A stretch of 64,000 bases of DNA. Source: Pythium myriotylum (lineage: Eukaryota; Oomycota; Peronosporomycetes; Pythiales; Pythiaceae). The position numbers and the translations under genes were made by a program. How positions within the stretch are numbered: position 1 is the first letter of the stretch; each line of letters opens with the position of its first letter. The notes below the pieces were generated by a model that did not search any database, had not been told where the DNA came from, and saw nothing but the letters and a program-made list of their open reading frames with translations. The stretch lies in assembly GCA_023091665.1 (NCBI GenBank), contig JALJCQ010000011.1, forward strand, positions 2,294,001 to 2,358,000, read 5' to 3'. This document shows, piece by piece, positions 55,997-64,000 of the stretch.

Positions 55997-57575
55997 GGGT
56001 GTCGTTGCGTGTTGTTCTTGGTCTGCTTGGTCGTTGTCTCTCGTCGTCGTCGTGTGGGGTCTCGTTGGGTTGTTTTCGCTCTCTATCGCTCGAATCGCCT
56101 CTCGCGTGGGGTCCGGAAGCTGGCAAGTTCGATCGCGGGGGTCTCTGTAAGTCGCGCCATATCTTGACCTCAAAGAAGTGGGGAGAGTGGAAAAAGCTCG
56201 AGACTTAAGCCGCCATGACGGACTCGGGCCTCGGGTTTCCACGGGATGACAAAGAGAAGGGGGTTCTGGCAAATCGGGATCTTCACTCGGCGTCGGGAGG
56301 CGGAATGAGGTGGGGGGGAGAGAAAGGGAAGAGAGAGAAGAGAGAAGGAGCTCGTGGGCAGGTCTCTGGAGCTGTCGACAAGAGAGAGAGAGAGAGAGAG
56401 ACGATCGATCGGGTCGATGGGCGGCTACTGCGCAAATGACTTGTCGCGACGGAGCTCCCGAGAAGGGCGATCAGACGGCAGGTGCAGAGTGATGGTCGCT
56501 GGCACCACAGCCGCAAACCAGGTCGGAGAGTGAATCTCCTCGCTCGAGAATGTTCCGCTTGTGGGACACGTCGAAGGGGCGAGCGTGGCGCGCGGCGGAA
56601 GGCGGCGCCGCCGCGAGCGCGAGCGAGGGACGAGAGAGGAAGCGAGCGAGGCATGGAGGCTCGTGGAGGGGGCCGCGAGGACCAGGGGGGGGCCATGAGG
56701 AGGCGGGAGGTGACCGGTGATGAATCTCGGGTCATTCCGGGACGACGCGATGTGATTGGTGGAAGATCTTTTGTGGGGCCCAATCAGCGTCCACTTTGAA
56801 GTTGATCGCGCGATGTGATTGGTGGATTCGTGCGTCAGCAGCGGCTCCCGGCCTTCCTTCCCGTGGCTTTGTCGCCCCACCAAGTCGCTCACGAGAAGAC
56901 AGAGACGGCGACATGGAGCGGCGAGGACATCGTGTTACCGTACCGTAGAGAAGAGAGGGACGGACTGACGGACGGCGCGAGGTGGATCTCCAGCGGCCAG
57001 TTCTGGTGCGACGGCGCGGGAGACGAGGAGCCGCCGATGGAGGCGCGCGGCTGGCTTCTCGGGTCCCCGCCGGCCGTGGGTTCGCGACACTGGCTTCTTT
57101 GTTTACTGCCGACTGCCGACTGGGACACGCTGATTCTCCGCGTCACGCTCGCGTCTCCGTGGGGAGGAGGAGCCCGTGCTCTGGACATGCAGAGGCGCTC
57201 GGTTTGGTTCTGCACCCAGAGCGCCCTCAGGAAGAAGCGCGCCGACGGGCGGCTTCTTCTTAGTCGGCTTTCTTCACTTCGACGTCCTGTTGACGAGGTT
57301 TCGAGAGGAGTAACCGGAACAGTGTACTGTACCCGGTTACGCGAAGTGACGGGTGAGGGGTCCTTTCACAGAGCGAGTTCCGTACGCGACACATTAGTTT
57401 GCTGATAACTCAGATTGGTTTGCGGCTATTTCTCCCCCAGTCGGTGGCGCAGCGTGTGCCGCTCCCCGTCGGCCCCATCACTGGTGCCCAGGCCGCGGCG
57501 GTCGGTGGCACGAGCCGTGAAACCTTTTTCCGCAAAACCCCGAAGGGGAGACGGCGTCTGCCTCGAGAGGGGGCG
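55997..57575. promoter_or_regulatory. 1.6-kb divergent regulatory region (terminal transferase / AMBRA1)
   Basis: The largest gap in the window. It holds (AG)10 at 56381-56400; an 18-bp direct repeat cgcgatgtgattggtgga at 56746-56763 and 56809-56826, each with an inverted CCAAT box, plus a forward CCAAT between them near 56779; overlapping TACCGTA copies at 56936-56942 and 56941-56947; and an 8-bp inverted repeat GTAACCGG/CCGGTTAC at 57310-57317 and 57333-57340. The open frame at 56815-57405 lacks any recognised domain. Confidence 0.5.
56381..56400. repeat. (AG)10 microsatellite
   Basis: Uninterrupted AG dinucleotide run in the divergent intergenic region, embedded in broader purine-rich sequence (56310-56400). 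Confidence 0.8.
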
Positions 57576-60167
57576 ATGGTAAATGGGGCGCGAGCGAATG
57601 TCTTCACGCGACGCGGAATGGCTCACGGCGTCGGTGGCTCTTGTAGAGGGAGGTCGAGGAGAAGATCTGCAAGCGCGCGCTCGCGGACCTGGCGCCGCCG
57701 GGCGTGCCGGGCTCGTTCCGCCGGCGCGCGCCGCCGACCAACATCGCGCAGCTGCTCAAGCGGCGCGAGCGCGGCGCCGTGCGCATGCGCGCGCAGGCCG
57801 ACGAGCACCCGGAGCACCGCTGGGCCGAGAGCGAGAGCGCCGCCAAGGTCCGTCGACCCATGCGCGCGAGAGAAAGGGGGGAGTACTGACGACGAAGCTC
57901 TCTGTCTCTGTGTGTGTGTGTGTGTATGGGCAGCACGAGAGCCGCTACTTTGACCTGCCGCCGACGACCAAGTCGACGATCTCGATCGCCATCAGTCCGG
58001 ACGGGTGAGTGCTGCGTGCGGTGAGCGAGGAGTGGGAGGAACGGGATCGTGAACGGCCGTGGATTGGCAGGAAAACGTTCGCGTCCACGCACGGCGACCA
58101 CACGGTCAAGATCATCTGCATGCAGACCGGCCGCATCCTCCAGGTAAATGAAAGAGGCTTGAGAGCTGCTCGTGGGAATCCGGTCGGGTGCTGAAGGTCG
58201 TGGTGATGGACATAGACCCTGGTCGGCCACCCACGCACCCCGTGGAGTGTCAAGTTCCACCCGACCGACCCTCGCTACGTCGCGTCCGGCTGCCTCGGCT
58301 TCCAAGTTCGGTACGTGCTGTCTCGTGTGGTCTGTTGTTTTCCTGGCAATGGGCTCATTGAGTGGGGGGGGGCAGGTTCTGGGATATCGAAACGGGACGA
58401 TGTCTCTATGTGTACACTCTCCGCCATGCCATCATCTCCATCTCGTTCCATCCGTCGGGCGACATCCTCGCAATCGCCAGTGGTACATGTGTCTACACGT
58501 GGGACTACCAGGTTCGATCCTTTCCACTGTGGACCTCGACCCCCTAAGATCCCCCTCACGTGTTTTTTTACGCACAGCACACGTGCCCTCGCATCGCCAT
58601 GTTCAGTTACCAGACCCTGCGTTCCGTGACGTTCTTACCAGATCCAACCAAGATCATGGTCGGCGAGGCCAACGAGCGATATATGGTAAGCGCCATACAT
58701 CCGCGGTGAATCTTCTGTCCCAGCAGCTGACTGGCCACGTGTTCCTTAGCGCCCCGTCGGTCAGAACGGGCAGGCACTTCCCGCTGATCTGACTGTAACT
58801 CTGACTATGTGGGACTTCGACCCTTCATGGGCTCTGTCGCCGCAGCCACTCGAGTCCACCAAGGCCATGGAAAACGGTCGTGTAATCCTCTCCCACGCCC
58901 TGATCTACAATGACGGCGGCTTTGATATCTCGCGATGTGGTCGCTACTTGGCGATCTGCGCCGACTTCTCGCTTCGACAAGCAGAAATTGATAGTGAGAT
59001 GGAAGCGGCGAGCGATGTGCAGCAGATCTTGTCGACTGCTCCACAGGATCCTGTTGGAGTTGAAGCCACTGCAAACGACGAGGATGGAGCCATTCCGGTG
59101 CGTGGACTCCAACCCGTGGTCACGGCAGATGTCACGATGCCAACCGCTCCGACAGCCACATCCATGATGGTGCCACCGTTTCCTTCGTTGCCGTTGCCAG
59201 TTCAGTCGCGTACTTTCCCCCCTCCACCGTTTTTCCAGTCCCACAACATGTTGTCAATGCTGCAGTCGGCAGCCAACGAGGCACCAATGACCATGGATAG
59301 CTACATGAACCAGCACATCCGCCGTGTGCGACCCCGCCTCCACCCTAGTGTCAACGTCCAGCCGCCAGGTCGGTCTGCGAGAACTAGCCCGGTGCCAGCC
59401 AACCCCATCGTGCCCCCACCGCAGCGCTACAGCACGCAGATTCGGCCAAACATCGCAGTTAGCAGAACGCGGCATTCTCGGATGCAGAGAACCCAGCGCA
59501 GCAGACTCGCCGCGCAGATCCAGTCGACCTGGTTGGCCCTCATCTCGTTAGACTCTGACCAGCTCGGTCGCGTCATCCAAACGTGCCACCTCGAAGAGAC
59601 AACCGCAGGAGGTGTGACTTCAGTGAAACTCTCACCAACGTCCGCTTACGTGTTGCTAGGTTATGGCGTTCGTGATCGTGGTCCTCGGTGAGTGGAGTGG
59701 TAGATGTTCACGGATAGAAGCAGTTGTTTCTGACGAAGCTTGACCTTTCTTGCAGGGAGTCGGAGTTCCCCGTGCATCGAGTGACGCGCATTTATCGTTG
59801 GGAGAACATGGAGCTCTGCTCACATGTCGAGAGTGAGCTGGACGATGTCAACATTGCGCTCTTTAGTCCGATCTGCGGTGGCGGGTTCCTTTACGGAACG
59901 AAACAAGGGAAGCTGCGAGTGTGCAGCACGTACCGTGGCTTTTATGAAGATGCTGGTAACTGTAATGTGTTGCGTACTTCGAGAGATGAGAGTGGGCCGA
60001 GGCAGTTGGAAGCCGAGCGTGATGAGATGGAGGGCGAGGAGGAGGATGACGACGGTGAAGAGGAAGCCGACGATATGGACGATGAAGAAGCCGGAGGAAG
60101 ACGCAACCAGGGAAGATCGGCGTCGGGGCAAGGATCAGTGTCAGATTATTCACGCACAATTCGATAA
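57576..60167 (+). CDS. AMBRA1: AMBRA1-like WD40 protein (autophagy / CUL4 substrate receptor)
   Basis: About 650 aa, around nine exons. The only ATG in the frame that splices into the conserved region is at 57576-57578, immediately followed by a 68-nt intron (57579-57646), so the first coding exon is just the start codon. Exon 2 (57647-57847) reads REVEEKICKRALADLAPPG. WD40 repeats follow: TFASTHGDHTVKIICMQTG, TLVGHPRTPWSVKFHPTDPR, SGCLGFQVRFWDIETGRCLY and IISISFHPSGDILAIASGT. These match AMBRA1's VGH.RTPW.V.FHP repeat closely. A long Pro-rich disordered part comes next (58950-59520), then late WD repeats (SVKLSPTSAYVLLGYG; LFSPICGGGFLYGTKQGKL) and a Glu/Asp-rich tail. In animals AMBRA1 is DCAF3 and regulates Beclin-1; the same role here is inferred. 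Confidence 0.85.
57909..57925. repeat. (TG)n tract in AMBRA1 intron 2
   Basis: TG dinucleotide run directly upstream of the acceptor ATGGGCAG at 57926-57933, where a polypyrimidine tract would normally lie. Confidence 0.6.
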
Positions 60168-60325
60168 ACAAGCAGTTCGCGCTGTTCGACAGGAGAATCG
60201 CGCGACCCACTATGTGATGTACAATACGAGAAACAAGCAAGATAATAGTTGCATCGCATCCAGCAAGCGCCTCCGGAGGGAAGATAAACAGCATCTTTAA
60301 CGCAGTGAGAAAATCAACGCCCTTT

Positions 60326-62006
60326 CTACCGCTCGTCTTCGACAATGCGGGCTTGGTCTGTTCCGTGGCCGAACGTCTTCCCGAGAAGGAAGCTACGGTC
60401 GAACTCGTTGCCGACGAATGCCGCTTTGTCCACTTTACGCATTTTGTCGATCATGTCGGCGGTCTCTTTGCGGTACTGACGCTGACGCTGTGCGCTGCTC
60501 TCTCCGCCGCATCCCCAGACCTCGAGGGCCTCGACGCTGAACTGGTTCCGTGTCGTGAGTCGTCCAGGCTCGAAAGAGAGGCACTTGGGCGCCGTGTAGC
60601 AGTCGTCGTCGAAGTCCTCGTTGAGGAAGAGGCGGAAACCGTTCACGTCACCGCCCATGCCGATGCCGCGCGGAAGAGCGACGCCTTTCGTGTTGAGATA
60701 CATGTAGTTGGAGTTTTCGTTGGCGCTGGTGCGGTAGATGTTGAAGAATGGGTCGATGCGGAAGAGGAAGCACGAGTTGCTGCCGTAGAACTTGGTCGTC
60801 TCTCGCCACTCCGTGTCGCAGTACATTCCGAACACGTCTAGTTGTCGAGAGAGCAGTGGTCAGACAGACGTAACCTTGGGTCCATCGAGCGACGCTCACC
60901 TCCGTCCGTGTCGCGGATCACGACGAGCGTGGGTCCGCCGTAGCCCAAGATGTGGTGGCAGAGGCGGTTGTAGCTCAGTCCGTCCTGCGCGTTTGTGTAC
61001 AAGCGATCCACTCCGTTCTGCAGCGGCGTGCACGTTAACGACAGCGCAATTGACTGGCATCTAAAATGACATCGACTGGTTGGTCAACAGCCGGAAAGAT
61101 CTGCCGTCAAGTAGCGAGACAAACGAACCTCGACAGGATCTCTGACTTGTGTGACAATCGTGGTGGCGTGTATGCCGGTCGAGCGAGCGATCCGAAGAAT
61201 CGCGCCGACAGCCACGACGTGAACACAGTGTAGAGCAGCGGAGCCTGTGCGCTCGTCCACCGGAGGAACTCGTCCATGGAGAGCTGTCTCGACTGGCCAG
61301 CTTGCTGCACTGGCAGCGCCGCGTCGGCGAGCTCCTTTGCAACACGCACGAGTTGCTGCGGCTCGTCCATGGCGACTGTCTCGTCGGCCATGAGTAGGCA
61401 CGCGACAAAGAGTTGGTGGACGCTCGTTTCGTCCATGAACGCGCTCTTCTTGTCCGTGAGAAACAGGCGGAACAGCGCACGCGCGATGGCCTGCGACGAC
61501 CCTCGCACGGCCAGCGCCACTGCAAAGTCACCCAACGATATCAGCCCGTGCAAGCGCTTTGGGATTGGCGCTGCCTACCTCCTTGCACGAAGTCGACGAG
61601 CTTGACGGTCGGGCCAGTCTCGCTCGACCCGTTCAGCTCACGCGCATAGAGACACAGCTCGTAGAACGACGCGCCGAGCGAAGCCAGCCCGGCGCGCCAC
61701 TCCGGCGGGACTTCCTCGCTCTCGGGCAGCGCCAGCACCATCTATATCACATTGCCCACACGATGAGCATCCAGCCGCAATAGCGTCGTCATCCACGCTT
61801 GCAGCGCGCACGTGTAGCTGGCTCTGCGCCGCCGCCGCCGAGCCTCCCGCGATGTCCTGATACTTGGCCGTCAGCCGCTCATACTCCTACGAACCGCGCG
61901 GTCGTTAGAGAGACGCTAAGGGACCATCACGTAGCGAGCGCACCTCGTCGCTGAAAGGCCCCTTCCACTCGCGCTCGGCGCCGCCGCGGCTCTGGGTCGT
62001 GCCCAT
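60326..62006 (-). CDS. TLDc-domain protein, mEAK7 (TLDC1)-like
   Basis: Start MGTTQSRGGAEREWKGPF at 62004-62006; Gly2 with the following residues fits N-myristoylation, as in animal mEAK7 (which starts MGNSRSR). A helical, EF-hand-like middle follows (MDETSVHQLFVACLLMADE; SMDEFLRWTSAQAPLLY). Then the TLDc domain: HHILGYGGPTLVVIRDTDG, spliced to FGMYCDTEWRETTKFYGSNS, CFLFRIDPFFNIYRTS, NYMYLNTKGVALPRGIGMGG, GFRLFLNEDFD, FSVEALEVWGCGG. Several exons. The domain order matches mEAK7 (lysosome-associated, an alternative mTOR regulator) rather than OXR1/NCOA7 (no LysM) or TBC1D24 (no TBC domain). The short C-terminal tail ends RIVEDER. Confidence 0.87.
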
Positions 62007-62517
62007 CGTAGCTCTTCACCGGAGATGATCAAGTTGTAGTGGCATTTCTCGCCCTCTGGGTCAGGATATATCACCCAACGGAGGGATGAAGGTACATTCA
62101 TAACCCTAGGGGTACATTGATACGTTTCAGACAGTGGTTCGTAACCGTTACTGTCTGCACCCATGCGGATGGGTCCACAGTGGTACTTGACATCCACAAC
62201 CCCACGACTGCTGACTTGACGCCAGGTCCAAATTGCTAATCTATTTTGGACTTTTCCATGTACCTCCACAACTTAATAATTGTACACCTGTCCCTGGTCC
62301 CAAACGTCTTCCAGTCCAAATCTCCTCTTACCATCCATCTTCAAATATAAATACCTATCTAAACCGTTTGTACACTTGATCAGCATCTCAGAAGGGGACC
62401 TCCCGAGCCGCGCCTCAGAACAAGTGTATATAAATATTTGGGAAGGGAGGGGCTCTCGCCACCCCGGCTCGAGCTCACTTGCTGCGCCTCGACCTCCCCC
62501 CGCCGCCCGCCTCGACC
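62007..62517. promoter_or_regulatory. Divergent promoter TLDc / CRD-NIPA gene, with TATA-like element
   Basis: 511 bp without a gene. TATATAAATA at 62427-62436 lies about 82 bp before the NIPA start codon and is the best TATA-like element I noticed in the window; a second AT-rich stretch AAATATAAATA is near 62343. GGTACATT occurs twice at about 62091 and 62111. Confidence 0.45.
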
Positions 62518-63978
62518 ATGGCCCGCCTCGCCGCGCCGGCCGCCGCGCTGCTGCTGCTGGCGTCCTCGGCCGCGGCGCTCGAATGCTCGAGCACGTGCGG
62601 CACGCCCGCCGGCCTCGAGTTTTGCTCGCACGTGTCGTTCGCCGTCTGCGGCTCGGACGCGTCCTGGGAAGAGCTCGACGTGCAGTCGCTCGCAGCCTAC
62701 AACGCCTGGACCGACGCCAACTCGACGCTGCTCTCGCGGCTGCCGCAGTACGCCAACAAGTCGAGCGACCAGCTCACGCAGGTCATCGCCACGCTCGACC
62801 TCAAGAACACGAGCTCGCCGTGCGGCAACTTCCTCAAGCGGCTCCAGTGCGCCGTGCACTTTCCGGTCTGCGAGATCGGCCACGACTTCACGCGCGTGTG
62901 CGCCGCGTCGTGTCGCGAGACCGTCAAGAAGCAGTGTCCCGGCATGGAGAGCGTTTGCGGCGTCTTCTCGCCGGAGCAGATCGAGCCCAAGGGCAAGTGC
63001 TTCAAGCTCAGCTACAACGGCCCGGCCGTGGGCATGTGGGTCGCCGGCTTCACCATCTCGCTCGTCTTCTCGATTCTCAACTCGGTCGGCATCAACCTCC
63101 AGAAGCTGTCGATGGCTCGGAACGAGACGGCCGACGTCAAGAAGGGCACGTTTGCGCAGCCGCTCTGGGTGCTCGGCTTCGGACTCGTCGTGCTCGGCTC
63201 GCTGCTCGACTTCGTGGCGTTTGGCATGGCCCCGCAGACGCTGCTGGCGCCGCTGGCCGCGCTCTCGCTCGTGTGGAACATGTTCATCGCGCCGATTTTC
63301 CACAAGGAAAAAGTCACGCGCCAGAACATCATCGCCACGTGCATCATCTTCTTGGGCGTCACGCTGACCGTCATCTTTGCCGGCCACAGCACACCGTCCT
63401 ACGAGCTCGCTGACCTCATCCGCCTCTACAAGCAGCCGGCCATGTACGCCTACATGGTCACCATTGCACTCTTCCTCGGCGGACTGCTCTACTTCGCTCG
63501 CTACATCGAGCGCACGCACATGTACGAAGGCGGACTCTACCACATTGTCTGTTACGGTGGCGTGGCTGGAACGTTTGGCGGCCAGTCGGTGCTGCTGGCC
63601 AAGTCCACGGTCGAGCTGCTCAAGACCGCGATTTGGGGCGACTCGGGCGCCTACATGTTCACGCAGTTCGCGTCCTACGTGATCATCGGCGGGCTTTTCG
63701 CCTGCCTTTCATGCCAGGTGCACTACCTCAACTGCGGTCTCGCGCGCTTTGACGCGCTGGTCATGATCCCTGTGTACCAGAGCTTCTGGATCCTCACCAG
63801 TGTACTCGGTGGTATCATGTACTTTGAAGAATACGTGAGCATGACACGTACGCAAGCCTTCATGTTCACAGTGGGCGGCTGTATCACGATCTCAGGTATC
63901 ATCTTCCTGCTCAAGTCGCGTCAGGACGGTGGAAGCTCGAGCGAGTCAGGACGCTACGTCGAACTGGTACGTGACTAG
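62518..63978 (+). CDS. Frizzled-type cysteine-rich domain fused to NIPA-type magnesium transporter
   Basis: Intronless, 486 aa. A signal peptide (MARLAAPAAALLLLASSAAA) is followed by an extracellular Cys-rich domain of about 130 residues. Its Cys pattern includes CSSTCG, FC, SPCGNFLKRLQCAVHFPVC, VCAASCRETVKKQCPGM and C before the first helix; the C....L....C..FPVC....C...C..V...C order is that of Frizzled/CRD domains. About nine membrane helices follow, starting GMWVAGFTISLVFSILNSVG. They carry NIPA/SLC57 features: GINLQKLSMARNE, PLAALSLVWNMFIAPIFHKE, IFLGVTLTVIFAG, and the end PVYQSFWILTSVLGGIMYFEE. Putative Mg2+ transporter at the plasma membrane with a ligand-binding ectodomain (inferred). 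The TTG at 62479 is a less likely start than this ATG, which opens the signal peptide. Confidence 0.88.
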   Translation: MARLAAPAAALLLLASSAAALECSSTCGTPAGLEFCSHVSFAVCGSDASWEELDVQSLAAYNAWTDANSTLLSRLPQYANKSSDQLTQVIATLDLKNTSSPCGNFLKRLQCAVHFPVCEIGHDFTRVCAASCRETVKKQCPGMESVCGVFSPEQIEPKGKCFKLSYNGPAVGMWVAGFTISLVFSILNSVGINLQKLSMARNETADVKKGTFAQPLWVLGFGLVVLGSLLDFVAFGMAPQTLLAPLAALSLVWNMFIAPIFHKEKVTRQNIIATCIIFLGVTLTVIFAGHSTPSYELADLIRLYKQPAMYAYMVTIALFLGGLLYFARYIERTHMYEGGLYHIVCYGGVAGTFGGQSVLLAKSTVELLKTAIWGDSGAYMFTQFASYVIIGGLFACLSCQVHYLNCGLARFDALVMIPVYQSFWILTSVLGGIMYFEEYVSMTRTQAFMFTVGGCITISGIIFLLKSRQDGGSSSESGRYVELVRD

Positions 63979-64000
63979 ACAATTTCTTTGAAGATGGCTA

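Noticed and set aside
56815..57405. 196-codon frame in the AMBRA1 upstream region
   Set aside because: Starts at a non-standard position, Arg/Gly/Trp-rich, no domain and no splice link to AMBRA1 that I could build.
62280..63543. Long frames in other phases and antisense over the CRD-NIPA gene (377 and 387 codons)
   Set aside because: Arg/Ala/His-rich low-complexity products typical of shadows in GC-rich sequence; the sense frame has a signal peptide and transporter motifs.

Overview
The window is nuclear DNA of an intron-bearing, gene-dense eukaryote, most likely an oomycete (stramenopile), probably of the Pythium/Phytophthora side. The evidence is a myosin with the architecture reported for oomycete class XXXI (very long IQ neck, two ankyrin blocks split by a PH domain), short introns of about 55-80 nt with GTGCGT/GTACGT-type donors, intergenic gaps of a few hundred bases or less, and stramenopile-like domain fusions. 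Species cannot be named from the sequence. I support 27 protein-coding genes (one cut by the left edge). I see no transposon, tRNA, rRNA or CRISPR array.

Layout: 1-3181 (-) actin-depolymerising-factor/protein-kinase fusion, 3' end missing; 3631-4576 (+) small membrane/charged protein; 4693-5732 (+) phosphoseryl-tRNA(Sec) kinase; 5903-8524 (+) intronless bacterial-type metzincin; 8656-10806 (+) mitochondrial glutamyl-tRNA synthetase; 10856-12457 (-) GH47 mannosidase; 13229-14144 (-) UAP56-binding mRNA-export adaptor; 14522-16055 (-) membrane-anchored cysteine synthase; 16207-18964 (-) COG2; 19245-24733 (+) PIKfyve/Fab1; 24730-28025 (-) multi-IQ protein; 28174-29435 (+) DCAF7/TTG1; 29495-31006 (-) acyl-CoA-synthetase-like enzyme; 31093-32872 (+) acidic nuclear-type protein; 32945-34674 (-) DRG1 GTPase; 34975-36093 (+) S-adenosylmethionine carrier; 36757-37761 (+) transaldolase; 38320-40052 (+) PHD-finger protein with a DNA-base-modification-type helical domain; 40054-41686 (-) tandem-SANT protein; 41879-45120 (+) COG1; 45384-51132 (+) class XXXI myosin; 51294-51833 (-) secreted Cys-rich protein; 52934-54099 (-) IMP4; 54331-55996 (-) terminal nucleotidyltransferase; 57576-60167 (+) AMBRA1-like WD40 protein; 60326-62006 (-) TLDc/mEAK7-like protein; 62518-63978 (+) Frizzled-type CRD fused to a NIPA transporter.

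Functional themes: membrane traffic and endolysosome (COG1, COG2, PIKfyve, AMBRA1, mEAK7-like), translation and RNA (PSTK, GluRS, DRG1, IMP4, terminal nucleotidyltransferase, export adaptor), chromatin (PHD protein and SANT protein, tail to tail with one base between stop codons), CRL4-type WD40 receptors (DCAF7, AMBRA1) and cytoskeleton (myosin, ADF-kinase). This is mostly a housekeeping region with no operon logic; neighbours share bidirectional promoters.

The most notable points are the HhH-type/PHD chromatin protein, the ADF-H/ubiquitin-like/kinase fusion, the CRD-NIPA fusion, the bacterial-looking intronless metalloprotease, an export-adaptor motif visible only after splicing, a start codon that is an exon by itself, two convergent pairs whose stop codons overlap or nearly touch, and a heptamer TACCGTA that by eye occurs almost only in intergenic DNA.
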